A DNA stretch of 5,343 nt from Planctomycetota bacterium (GTDB lineage: Bacteria > Planctomycetota > Planctomycetia > Planctomycetales > Planctomycetaceae): positions 1 through 5,343 of the forward strand of contig JAPOLP010000468.1 of NCBI GenBank assembly GCA_029977045.1. The letters run 5' to 3'. Position 1 is the stretch's first letter. Each line of letters opens with the position of its first letter. Shown piece by piece: positions 1 through 5,343 of this stretch. Made by a program: the position numbers and the translations under genes. Below the pieces are notes generated by a model. It was not told where the DNA came from, made no database searches, and saw nothing but the letters and a program-made list of their open reading frames with translations.

Positions 1-53
1 AGCTTGGTCAGGTTGCAGGTCACGATATCGGTCAGTCGGCTGAAGTAAGCCAT
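1..53 (-). CDS. PspA/IM30 family protein, N-terminal fragment (runs off left edge)
   Basis: Reading the minus strand from the ATG at 53 gives 18 residues, MAYFSRLTDIVTCNLTKL, before the window ends. This matches the amphipathic N-terminal helix of PspA/IM30/Vipp1 proteins; E. coli PspA starts MGIFSRFADIVNANINALL, with the same F-S-R...D-I-V...N spacing. Family members are coiled-coil, ESCRT-III-like proteins that bind the inner face of the cytoplasmic membrane through this helix and stabilise it under envelope stress. A GGAG ribosome binding site (61-64 on the plus strand) lies 7 nt before the ATG and fixes the start. The ECF sigma gene lies about 200 bp upstream in the same orientation. Only the first helix is visible, so the family call rests on a short but distinctive stretch, and the coiled-coil body cannot be checked. 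Confidence 0.8.
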   Translation of the reverse strand, partial: MAYFSRLTDIVTCNLTK

Positions 54-251
54 GTCTGAACTCCACGGTCCGGAAATGTCGGTTGAGTGTCTAGCTGATT
101 GAGTCGTTGTGCCGTCGAGTTCGTCGCGGTTGTCGATGCCTGGCGGCCCCGGCTAACGGGCGGTTTGACTCTCGGATTGACGTGTTCTTTTGAGAAAGAG
201 CCTCCACCGCCTTTCGATTCGCGGCGGTAGCGGAACGAAAACGGGATTCTC
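54..251 (-). other. Intergenic leader between the sigma gene and pspA
   Basis: This 198-bp stretch separates the sigma-factor stop from the PspA start. I see no gene in it: open frames crossing it have no ribosome binding site and no recognisable protein. It holds the PspA ribosome binding site, one copy of a compound repeat also found upstream of the sigma gene (100-121), a small dyad at 206-228 (ACCGCC/GGCGGT, 11-nt loop) and several TTGAC/TTGAG words on the plus strand. The dyad is followed in the minus direction only by a mixed CT-rich run, so it is at most a weak terminator or attenuator. I could not identify a convincing -35/-10 pair. Whether PspA has its own promoter or is read from the sigma gene is open. 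Confidence 0.5.
100..121. repeat. Compound direct repeat, copy 1 (upstream of pspA)
   Basis: The plus strand reads TGAGTCGTTGTG (100-111), 5 bp, then GAGTT (117-121). The same 12-mer followed by GAGTT after 6 bp occurs at 884-906. On the coding (minus) strand this is AACTC, 5 bp, CACAACGACTCA, ending 47 bp before the PspA ATG. The sequence identity is seen directly; a role as promoter element or regulator site is inference. Confidence 0.5.
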
Positions 252-866
252 TCAATCGTCGGGCTGGTGCGGATTGACGAAGCCTCGCTCAAGCAGCGAG
301 GCACTCATCTTTTCCCGCGACAGCCGGAGCCGGCTTTTCGTCGTCGGCACCGAAGTGTCGAGTGCCTCGGCAACTTCCGGTAGTGACAGACCGCCGAAGT
401 GGTACAGAGTAAACGTCAGCCGCTGCTCTTCAGGGAGTTCGTCCAGCAGCTCATCAACTACGACCTTCAGCTCCGAATGATCAGCACCGTGTTCCGGCGA
501 GATGAACTCGCCAGCAACAGTCGAGATGATGTCTGTTTCGTCCTCAAACTGCCCCTTGATCGCTTTCACGAGGCAGTCTCGCGAACGGCGGCGGACGTTG
601 TCGATCAGCAGGTTCCGCGCGATCCGGTACAGCCACCCCTTGAAGCGTCCAATCGGCAGGTAGTTCCAGTACTGCCGGTACACGCGGAGAAACGTTTCCT
701 GCGTAAGGTCTTCAGCTAACAAGCGGTCTCGGCAATTCTTCACGAAGAAGCCGAACAGTGGCCCGCTGTGCCGCTCGACAATCTCATCGAACGCACGCGA
801 ATCGCCGCCCTGCAGCCGGAGCATGGCTTCGTCGTCTTCGTCCGTTACGGGCGGTTCCTGCGACAC
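252..866 (-). CDS. ECF-type RNA polymerase sigma factor (sigma-70 family)
   Basis: A 204-residue protein with the two-domain layout of ECF sigma factors, which direct RNA polymerase to stress or signalling promoters. Region 2 spans about residues 12-96: DEAMLRLQGGDSRAFDEIV opens the domain, AEDLTQETFLRVYR (51-64) is the core-binding region 2.2 signature, and GWLYRIARNLLIDNVRRRSR (77-96) is the -10 recognition helix. Region 4 spans about 138-194: LLDELPEEQR (140-149), then the helix-turn-helix GGLSLPEVAEALDTSVPTTKSRL (158-180), which would read the -35. The start is a GTG at 866 with AGGAAA just upstream. The frame stays open to 1292, but that part lacks sigma-like sequence and runs into the opposing gene. 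No anti-sigma factor or large C-terminal extension is visible, so the controlling signal is unknown. PspA lies downstream in the same orientation. Confidence 0.93.
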   Translation of the reverse strand: MSQEPPVTDEDDEAMLRLQGGDSRAFDEIVERHSGPLFGFFVKNCRDRLLAEDLTQETFLRVYRQYWNYLPIGRFKGWLYRIARNLLIDNVRRRSRDCLVKAIKGQFEDETDIISTVAGEFISPEHGADHSELKVVVDELLDELPEEQRLTFTLYHFGGLSLPEVAEALDTSVPTTKSRLRLSREKMSASLLERGFVNPHQPDD

Positions 867-871
867 GCGGA

Positions 872-877
872 TTTCCT
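872..877 (-). promoter_or_regulatory. Ribosome binding site that fixes the sigma-factor start
   Basis: The minus strand reads AGGAAATCCGC directly before the GTG at 866, so AGGA sits 7 nt from the start codon. The in-frame ATG at 824 (residue 15) has no comparable site and would cut into the start of region 2. The far upstream ATG at 1088 also lacks one. This supports GTG 866 over the alternatives. Confidence 0.65.
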
Positions 878-883
878 GGGTGC

Positions 884-906
884 TGAGTCGTTGTGTGTGC
901 TGAGTT
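884..906. repeat. Compound direct repeat, copy 2 (upstream of the sigma gene)
   Basis: The plus strand reads TGAGTCGTTGTG (884-895), 6 bp, then GAGTT (902-906), matching the copy at 100-121 apart from a 1-bp change in spacer length. Read in the gene direction it ends 17 bp before the sigma GTG and just upstream of its AGGAAA site, so it lies in the leader or the promoter/transcription-start region of the sigma gene. Confidence 0.5.
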
Positions 907-1143
907 GGCGGATCGAAGCGGAAGTGTCTGAAACGGGTTGCCGGCAGGCCGGGAAGTGTACCCTCAACATCGTCCAGAATCTTCCGCAGTGCGCTGCCAT
1001 GGTCGATCCGCGTCGAATCGAAAATACAAACACGGTGCCTGCCTGAATCGGCGGGCAGGATTGGCGTCGGGACAACGGTCGATAACATGCTCGCAGTTTG
1101 CTGACGTCCGGGTCGGCAACACTTCTGCTTCAGAATGAAACTC

Positions 1144-1147
1144 AAGG
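1144..1147 (+). promoter_or_regulatory. Ribosome binding site supporting the GTG start of the LarA-like gene
   Basis: AAGG at 1144-1147 sits 7 nt before GTG 1155. The only longer option is a TTG at 1098, which would add 19 residues of low-complexity sequence before the conserved VRLQFG start of the family and has no clear ribosome binding site. GTG 1155 is therefore preferred, with moderate certainty. Confidence 0.5.
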
Positions 1148-1154
1148 CCGCGCA

Positions 1155-2390
1155 GTGGCACTTCAGCAATCGATTCCTGTCAGACTTCAGTTCGGTTCGA
1201 GCGGCGAGTTCGCTGCCGAAATCGATGCCGCGCGCGTCGCGCTGTTTCGTCCTGGTCCGCGAGCGAAAGCCGATGCCGCCGACGCGGTTCACCGGGCACT
1301 GGCGTCACCGATTGATCTGCCGACGCTGGATCAGGCTCTCGTGCCGGACGACAAAGTTGTCATCGCGCTCGATCGAGGCGTTCCAGCTGCAGACAGCATC
1401 ATCGCGGAGATCTGGAGCTATCTGGAGCGTCGCAACATCCCGGCTGAAAACGTGACCGTTCTTCAGCCGGCTGCGGTTTTTGCCGGGCAGAGAGTCGATC
1501 CGCGCAGCAAGCTTCCCGACAGCGTTCGAGACAGCATCACTCTGAAGACACACGACCCAACCGAAGAAACCAGTTGCCGCTACCTCGCAACGACTTCGGG
1601 TGGCGAGCGGATTCATCTGGCGACGGAACTCGTCGATGCTGATTTTGTGCTGACCGTCGGCGTTACCGAGTTTGACGCATTGCTCGGCTACCGAGGTACC
1701 AGCAGCGTTCTGTTTCCCGGCCTTTCAACTGTCGATTCGATCAAGCGGACGATAGGCCAGGGCCACCAGGAACTCTCGCCGCGCGAGCCGCGTCCACTGC
1801 GGCAGATCGTTGACGAGATCGCCTGGCTGATGGGTATTCAGTTTTCCGTGCAGGTCGTTCCGGCCGAAGCCGGCGGCTTCTGCAGCGTGCTGGCTGGAAG
1901 CAGCGACGCCGTGTTCGCTCGCAGCCGCGACATCGTCACCGACGAGTGGCTGATCTCAATGCCCGAACGCGTGCAGACCGTCATCGTCGCGATCTCCGCT
2001 GACGCATCCGGTCACAGCTGGCAGCAGCTTGGCCGCACGCTCGCGATGGCGAGGCAGCTCGTCGAACAGGGAGGCCGCATCGTCGTCCTGTCGGAAATCA
2101 GCGCCGCTCCCGGCGAGGGCATCGAACTGCTGCGCCGCATCGAGGAACCCGACGACGCGCTGCAGCCTCTGCGATCCGCAATGCCGCCGGACATGCAGCC
2201 CGCTCTGCAGATCGCGTCAGCCGCTATGTGGGCCCGGCTGTTCCTCTTCAGCCAGCTGGACGATGGCCTTGTCGAGGATCTCTTCATGTACCCGCTCGCC
2301 GAGTTGTCGGAAGTCGAGCGAATCATCGAGACCTCGTCATCGTGCGCCCTGATCGGCTCCGCCCAGCACGCCTTCGGAATCGTCGAGTAG
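1155..2390 (+). CDS. LarA-like (DUF2088) family protein, probably without the nickel-pincer lysine
   Basis: A 411-residue protein, close to the usual LarA length of about 420. It has the two-domain LarA plan: an N-terminal DUF2088 part (IPVRLQFG at 7-14, VVIALDRGVP near 70, THDP at 132-135, LGYRGTSSVLFPG at 177-189) and a C-terminal part with GHSWQQLGRTLAMA (from 286) and GGRIVVL (306-312), ending with the typical GSAQHAFG. LarA racemises lactate with a nickel-pincer cofactor bound to Lys184; His108 and His174 are catalytic and His200 binds nickel. Aligned by eye, the lysine position is Ser184, the His174 position is Asp174, and the THR motif holding His108 is absent; only a histidine near the nickel ligand (His204) may remain. 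Lactate racemase activity is therefore doubtful, and the reaction is unknown. The gene is divergent from the sigma gene and 107 bp upstream of the symporter, with which it may form an operon. Confidence 0.8.
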   Translation: MALQQSIPVRLQFGSSGEFAAEIDAARVALFRPGPRAKADAADAVHRALASPIDLPTLDQALVPDDKVVIALDRGVPAADSIIAEIWSYLERRNIPAENVTVLQPAAVFAGQRVDPRSKLPDSVRDSITLKTHDPTEETSCRYLATTSGGERIHLATELVDADFVLTVGVTEFDALLGYRGTSSVLFPGLSTVDSIKRTIGQGHQELSPREPRPLRQIVDEIAWLMGIQFSVQVVPAEAGGFCSVLAGSSDAVFARSRDIVTDEWLISMPERVQTVIVAISADASGHSWQQLGRTLAMARQLVEQGGRIVVLSEISAAPGEGIELLRRIEEPDDALQPLRSAMPPDMQPALQIASAAMWARLFLFSQLDDGLVEDLFMYPLAELSEVERIIETSSSCALIGSAQHAFGIVE

Positions 2391-2497
2391 CCGGCCACGA
2401 CCGAAGGTCTGCCTCGCTTCCGTTCGCATCAGCATCGGCTTACGCTTGCCGCAACCTGCTTGCTCCGACTTTCTGAGACGAACAACGAGGCTCTCTG
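2391..2497 (+). other. Short intergenic gap before the symporter
   Basis: 107 bp with no gene, no strong hairpin and no recognisable promoter. GAGG at 2487-2490 is the symporter ribosome binding site. The absence of a terminator-like structure after the LarA-like stop leaves read-through into the symporter possible. Confidence 0.45.
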
Positions 2498-4450
2498 ATG
2501 ACACTCGCTGACAACCTGCTGGGCCTGCACCCCGCTGACTGGGCTGTTCTTGCTGGCTACTTCGTCGTGATCCTGCTGATTGGCTTGTGGTCGCTGCGAA
2601 AAGTCAAAGACATGTCCGACTTCTTCATGGGCGGCCGCCGCTTCGGCAAGGTCTTCATGATGTTCTTTGCCTTCGGGTCGGGCACCAGCAGCGAGCAGGC
2701 CGTCAGCGTCGCCGCCGGATCGTTCCGCTTCGGCCTCGCAGGCATCTGGTACCAGTTCCTGTGGCTGTGGGCGACTCCGTTCTACTGGATCGTCGCTCCC
2801 GTGTTTCGCCGGATGCGGGCTCTGACGACAAGTGACTTTTTCGAGGCCCGTTACAGCACGTCGACTGCGACGTTGTACTCGCTCATCGGCATCGTGATGG
2901 CGATCGTGTTTATCGCCGGCGGCCTGTACGGAGCTGGCGAGATGATCGAAGGACTTGCTGGCGGCGTCGATCCGGCAACTGGCAAACCGTACTTCCCGTC
3001 GAGTTACGCGATCGCCGGCATGACGGTGCTGTTCGTCGCGTACGGCATGGCTGGCGGGCTGAACGCCGCGATTGTGACCGACTTTCTGCAGGGCGTCCTG
3101 ACGATTGTCTTCTCGTTCCTGTTGCTGCCGTTCGCCCTGAACGTCGCGGCAACGGTTGCTGGAACCGACAACGGATTCGCGGCGCTCGCTCAGGGGCTGC
3201 CGACGCGTTCCGGCGACGAAATCCTGAGCATGACGCTGACCGAGGACTTCCTGAAGCGGACCGGTGCCGAGCCGATCACGCTGTTCTATGTCGTCATGCT
3301 TTCGATCGGCGGCCTGATCGGTATCGTCGTTCAGCCGCACATCATGGGTGTTTGCGGAGCGGGCAAGACCGAGTTTGAGGGCCGCTTCGGATTCACGTTC
3401 GGCAACTTCATCAAGCGTTTCTGCACGATCGCGTGGACCTTCACCGGGCTGGCCTGCATCATCATTTATCTGAGCCCCGGCACGAGTTACCTCAGTCCGG
3501 AACGCCTGGCCGAACTGCAATCGAATCCCGACCTGATGAAGTCATTCGCGAATCAGGTCTTTGGGCTTGCCGCTCACGACATTCTGCCAACGATTGCGAA
3601 CGGGCTCGTCGGGCTGCTGATGGCGTCGCTGCTGGCCGCCGTGATGAGTACCTGCGACGCGCAGATGGTTGTCGGCTCGGGCCTGTTTACCGAGAACGTT
3701 TACAAGCGATTCATCAGCCCCGGCAAAAGTCCCGAGCACTACCTCATGGTCGGTCGGCTCGCGAGCCTCGGTATCGTCGGGCTCGCGCTGGTCATGCTTA
3801 CGCAGTTCGACAACGTCATTCAGGTGCTCACGACGTACATCCAGGCGATCCCGACATTCATGGGGCTCGCCTTCTGGCTCGGCATCACCTGGCGAGGCTA
3901 CACGCCCGCTGGCGTCTGGGCGTCGACGCTCGGAACTGCGGCGGCCTGGTACCTGACGCAGACGCATACTCCGTTCGAGCTGATCGCCAGCCTGGGCGAT
4001 TCGGACTTCCTGCAGCGCAACATCGACTATCTGCCGGGCCTGTTCCGCGGCTGGCTGTACGGGATCTCGCCGGACATCATGGTCGCGAAGCTCGACGACG
4101 CCGGTACTCTCATCTCGGCGAAGACCAGCGTTCCGTGGCAGATTCTGATTTACCTGACCACCGGAGCCGCCAGCGGCATTCTGGTCAGCCTGCTGAGCCG
4201 CCGCACGGACACCAGCAAGCTCGACCACTTCTTCAAGCTGATTCGTACGCCGGTTCGCCCCGGCGAAGTCGTCACCGCCCCTTGCACGTTGCCTGAGGAT
4301 CACCTTCCGACCGAAGAAGGCAAACTGCTGCCGATCGCCGACCTCGAAATCCCGAGCCCCAGCAAGATCGGGATCATCGGCTTTGTTCTGGCGTGGTGTA
4401 TGGTCGGCGTGATCATCTGGCTGACGACGTTCCTTGCCGGACTGCGCTGA
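2498..4450 (+). CDS. Sodium:solute symporter (SSS family, TC 2.A.21)
   Basis: A 650-residue integral membrane protein with about 13-14 hydrophobic segments. SSS proteins import a solute (sugar, amino acid, carboxylate, vitamin or similar) with sodium using the LeuT fold. Family marks seen: WAVLAGYFVVILLIGLWSL as the first helix (15-33), followed by SDFFMGGRRFG (40-50); a LTTSDFFEARYS motif after the third segment; AYGMAGGLNAAIVTDFLQG (181-199), a hallmark stretch; and LLAAVMSTCDA (378-388), where the Ser384/Thr385 pair occupies the usual sodium-site helix. A hydrophilic stretch of roughly 60 residues precedes the last helix (about 623-648). The start is ATG 2498 with GAGG 7 nt upstream. The substrate cannot be read from sequence; linkage to the LarA-like gene hints at a hydroxy acid, but weakly. 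A strong inverted repeat begins 20 bp after the stop. Confidence 0.93.
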   Translation: MTLADNLLGLHPADWAVLAGYFVVILLIGLWSLRKVKDMSDFFMGGRRFGKVFMMFFAFGSGTSSEQAVSVAAGSFRFGLAGIWYQFLWLWATPFYWIVAPVFRRMRALTTSDFFEARYSTSTATLYSLIGIVMAIVFIAGGLYGAGEMIEGLAGGVDPATGKPYFPSSYAIAGMTVLFVAYGMAGGLNAAIVTDFLQGVLTIVFSFLLLPFALNVAATVAGTDNGFAALAQGLPTRSGDEILSMTLTEDFLKRTGAEPITLFYVVMLSIGGLIGIVVQPHIMGVCGAGKTEFEGRFGFTFGNFIKRFCTIAWTFTGLACIIIYLSPGTSYLSPERLAELQSNPDLMKSFANQVFGLAAHDILPTIANGLVGLLMASLLAAVMSTCDAQMVVGSGLFTENVYKRFISPGKSPEHYLMVGRLASLGIVGLALVMLTQFDNVIQVLTTYIQAIPTFMGLAFWLGITWRGYTPAGVWASTLGTAAAWYLTQTHTPFELIASLGDSDFLQRNIDYLPGLFRGWLYGISPDIMVAKLDDAGTLISAKTSVPWQILIYLTTGAASGILVSLLSRRTDTSKLDHFFKLIRTPVRPGEVVTAPCTLPEDHLPTEEGKLLPIADLEIPSPSKIGIIGFVLAWCMVGVIIWLTTFLAGLR

Positions 4451-4469
4451 CCCCAGAGAGACGTTCTGG

Positions 4470-4542
4470 ACCTCTGCGCTCTCCAGTCCTCTGCGTTGTT
4501 GAACGCGCTGGAGCAACGCAGAGGACTGGAGAGCGCAGAGGT
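4470..4542. repeat. Perfect inverted repeat, 29-bp arms with 15-nt loop (possible terminator or intergenic repeat element)
   Basis: The left arm (4470-4498) and right arm (4514-4542) are exact reverse complements, separated by a 15-nt loop at 4499-4513. Inside the left arm, CCTCTGCG occurs twice (4471-4478 and 4488-4495), so the arms also have internal repetition of the CGCAGAG word. The position 20 bp after the symporter stop suits transcription termination, and a transcript would fold very stably. However, the sequence after the right arm (TTGATTTCC) is not a proper U-tract, and the stem is far longer than ordinary intrinsic terminators. CGCAGAG-rich intergenic repeats are, from memory, scattered through several environmental bacterial genomes, so a dispersed element is an alternative. 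Confidence 0.85.
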
Positions 4543-4656
4543 TGATTTCCTGAACGTCATGCGCGGCCCCGGGTAGAAGCTTCGTCGAGTTCAACATCGA
4601 GCCTCACGACGTTACAACAGCAAGCCCTGATCTGTTCCCGCCCTTCGGAGCCCGCC

Positions 4657-5343
4657 ATGACTTCGCCTTCCCGAGTCGGTTTCCGCGTTTCGACCTGCCT
4701 CGTCCTGACACTCGCCGCTGCCCTCTGCCTGACCGCTGCTGCTCAAACGGCTTTCGCTCAAGGAGCGGAAGGCTGGCATCGGCTGGCTGTTCCGGATGCG
4801 TGGCGGAAGGTGCCTGCTGGTGACCTGCAGCCAATCGATGGCTACTCGTGGTACCGTGCTGTCGTTCGCGTTCCCTCCGACTGGAAGGGTGAGAAACTGA
4901 CGCTGTTCGTCGAGGCTCTCGACGACACACGGGCTTCATACGTCAACGGCGTCAGCGTTGGAGCGACTGGAACATTCCCACCGAACTTCCGCAGCGGCCT
5001 CGGCGAAAAGGGCCGCTACGAGATCTCCGGCGATCTGGTACAGGCCGGTGAGTTCAATTCGGTCGCAATCCGAGTCTTCCAGAACGACCCGCGACCCAAC
5101 TTCAACGTCGCGCCGCCTGTGCTGCTCAACGAGAAACGCAGGCAGGCCATGCGGATGGACGGCGAGTGGCAGTACCGACCCGGCGACAATGCCGACTGGG
5201 CGAAGTCTTCCGCAGCAGAATTCGGTGTCGACGCGGCAAAGCTCGCCGCCGGCACCAGCGACCGCAAACGAGCGGCGTACGCCAAAGTGGACGACGTCGA
5301 TGACGTGCAGCGGTACGTTCTAAAACGACAGGGCGACAACGAT
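4657..5343 (+). CDS. Secreted protein with N-terminal jelly-roll (sugar-binding-like) domain, partial; possibly a PVC-type heme-binding protein
   Basis: The frame opens at ATG 4657 (GGAG at 4647-4650, 6 nt upstream) and is still open at the window edge, giving 229 residues of a longer protein. Residues 1-34 are a clear signal peptide: basic start, hydrophobic core LVLTLAAALCLTAAA, cleavage most likely after AFA (34/35). Residues about 40-142 resemble the galactose-binding-like jelly roll at the N-terminus of family 2 glycosidases and sialate O-acetylesterases: VPDAW (45-49), GYSWYRAVVRVP (62-73), LDDTRASYVNGVSVG (88-102), then NSVAIRVF (134-141). A second piece starts with MDGEWQYRPGDNADW (167-181). 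In planctomycetes this arrangement often precedes a c-type cytochrome/heme-binding part, and YVLKRQGDND at the edge fits such a linker, but no CxxCH lies in the window. An exported role is well supported; the enzymatic class is a guess. It is probably transcribed separately, given the inverted repeat upstream. Confidence 0.75.
   Translation, partial: MTSPSRVGFRVSTCLVLTLAAALCLTAAAQTAFAQGAEGWHRLAVPDAWRKVPAGDLQPIDGYSWYRAVVRVPSDWKGEKLTLFVEALDDTRASYVNGVSVGATGTFPPNFRSGLGEKGRYEISGDLVQAGEFNSVAIRVFQNDPRPNFNVAPPVLLNEKRRQAMRMDGEWQYRPGDNADWAKSSAAEFGVDAAKLAAGTSDRKRAAYAKVDDVDDVQRYVLKRQGDND

Larger units (their letters stand above)
867..1154. other. Divergent intergenic region between the sigma gene and the LarA-like gene
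   Basis: This 288-bp region must carry the promoters of both divergent genes, unless the sigma gene is extended into it. It contains the sigma ribosome binding site, the second copy of the compound repeat (884-906), and a small hairpin at 1037-1056 (GCCTGCC/GGCGGGC, one G-T pair, 6-nt loop). The short AT-rich patch around 1018-1031 is the only conspicuous one. I found no -35/-10 pair good enough to call. The sigma frame is open across the whole region; see the separate finding on the sigma start. Confidence 0.5.

Noticed and set aside
206..228. 6-bp dyad after the sigma gene as an intrinsic terminator
   Set aside because: The stem is short with an 11-nt loop and no T-run follows on the minus strand, so it cannot be called a terminator.
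32..304. 90-codon minus-strand frame across the sigma-pspA gap
   Set aside because: It overlaps the ends of both real genes in a different phase, and its sequence is low-complexity with no ribosome binding site support.
1061..1089. TTGGCG with GATAAC or AACATG as a housekeeping promoter for the LarA-like gene
   Set aside because: GATAAC gives a 14-bp spacer, and the 17-bp spacer lands on a poor -10. No combination is convincing.
1135..1455. Alternative plus-strand ATG at 1135 opening a 106-codon frame
   Set aside because: It is out of phase with the LarA-like gene, and its product is unlike any family; the LarA phase continues with conserved motifs through the same region.
2429..3520. Long open frame (363 codons) on the minus strand opposite the first half of the symporter
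   Set aside because: It lies antisense to a strong, family-recognised membrane protein. Its translation is rich in Arg, Gln, Asp and His with no domain, the usual product of reading GC-rich coding DNA backwards.
3433..4296. 287-codon open frame in another plus-strand phase inside the symporter
   Set aside because: It is wholly inside the symporter, is Arg/His/Ala-rich, and has no ribosome binding site or recognisable domain.
3542..4597. Long open frame (351 codons) on the minus strand opposite the second half of the symporter
   Set aside because: Same kind of antisense shadow. It also runs through the inverted repeat, and its predicted protein shows no family features.

Overview
The window looks like chromosomal DNA of a planctomycete (Planctomycetota, order not resolved). 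The reasons are the moderately GC-rich coding sequence, a PspA/IM30 N-terminus of planctomycete style, an ECF sigma factor with no visible anti-sigma gene, a divergent LarA-like protein, a large SSS-family symporter, and a secreted protein starting with a jelly-roll sugar-binding-like domain. The assignment comes from remembered family resemblance; no search was run.

Layout. Minus strand, left part: the first 18 residues of a PspA/IM30 family gene run off the left edge (1-53). Upstream of it, read in the same direction, is an ECF-type RNA polymerase sigma factor (252-866). A 288-bp divergent intergenic region (867-1154) separates these from the plus-strand genes. Plus strand: a LarA-like (DUF2088) protein starting at a GTG (1155-2390), a 650-residue sodium:solute symporter (2498-4450), an intergenic region with a perfect 29-bp-arm inverted repeat (4470-4542), and the start of a secreted protein that runs off the right edge (4657-5343).

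How the genes may work together. The sigma factor and PspA are adjacent and co-oriented, which suggests an envelope-stress module. A compound repeat (an identical 12-mer plus GAGTT, 5 or 6 bp apart) lies just upstream of both start codons and is the most interesting regulatory lead here. The LarA-like protein and the symporter are co-oriented with a 107-bp gap and could be co-transcribed, but the substrate of neither can be read from sequence. The LarA-like protein appears to lack most of the residues that hold and use the nickel-pincer cofactor in lactate racemase.

No tRNA, rRNA, CRISPR array, transposase or phage gene was seen. I did not find a clearly novel multi-gene system. The best leads are the shared sigma/pspA upstream repeat, the long perfect inverted repeat, and the catalytically altered LarA homologue.
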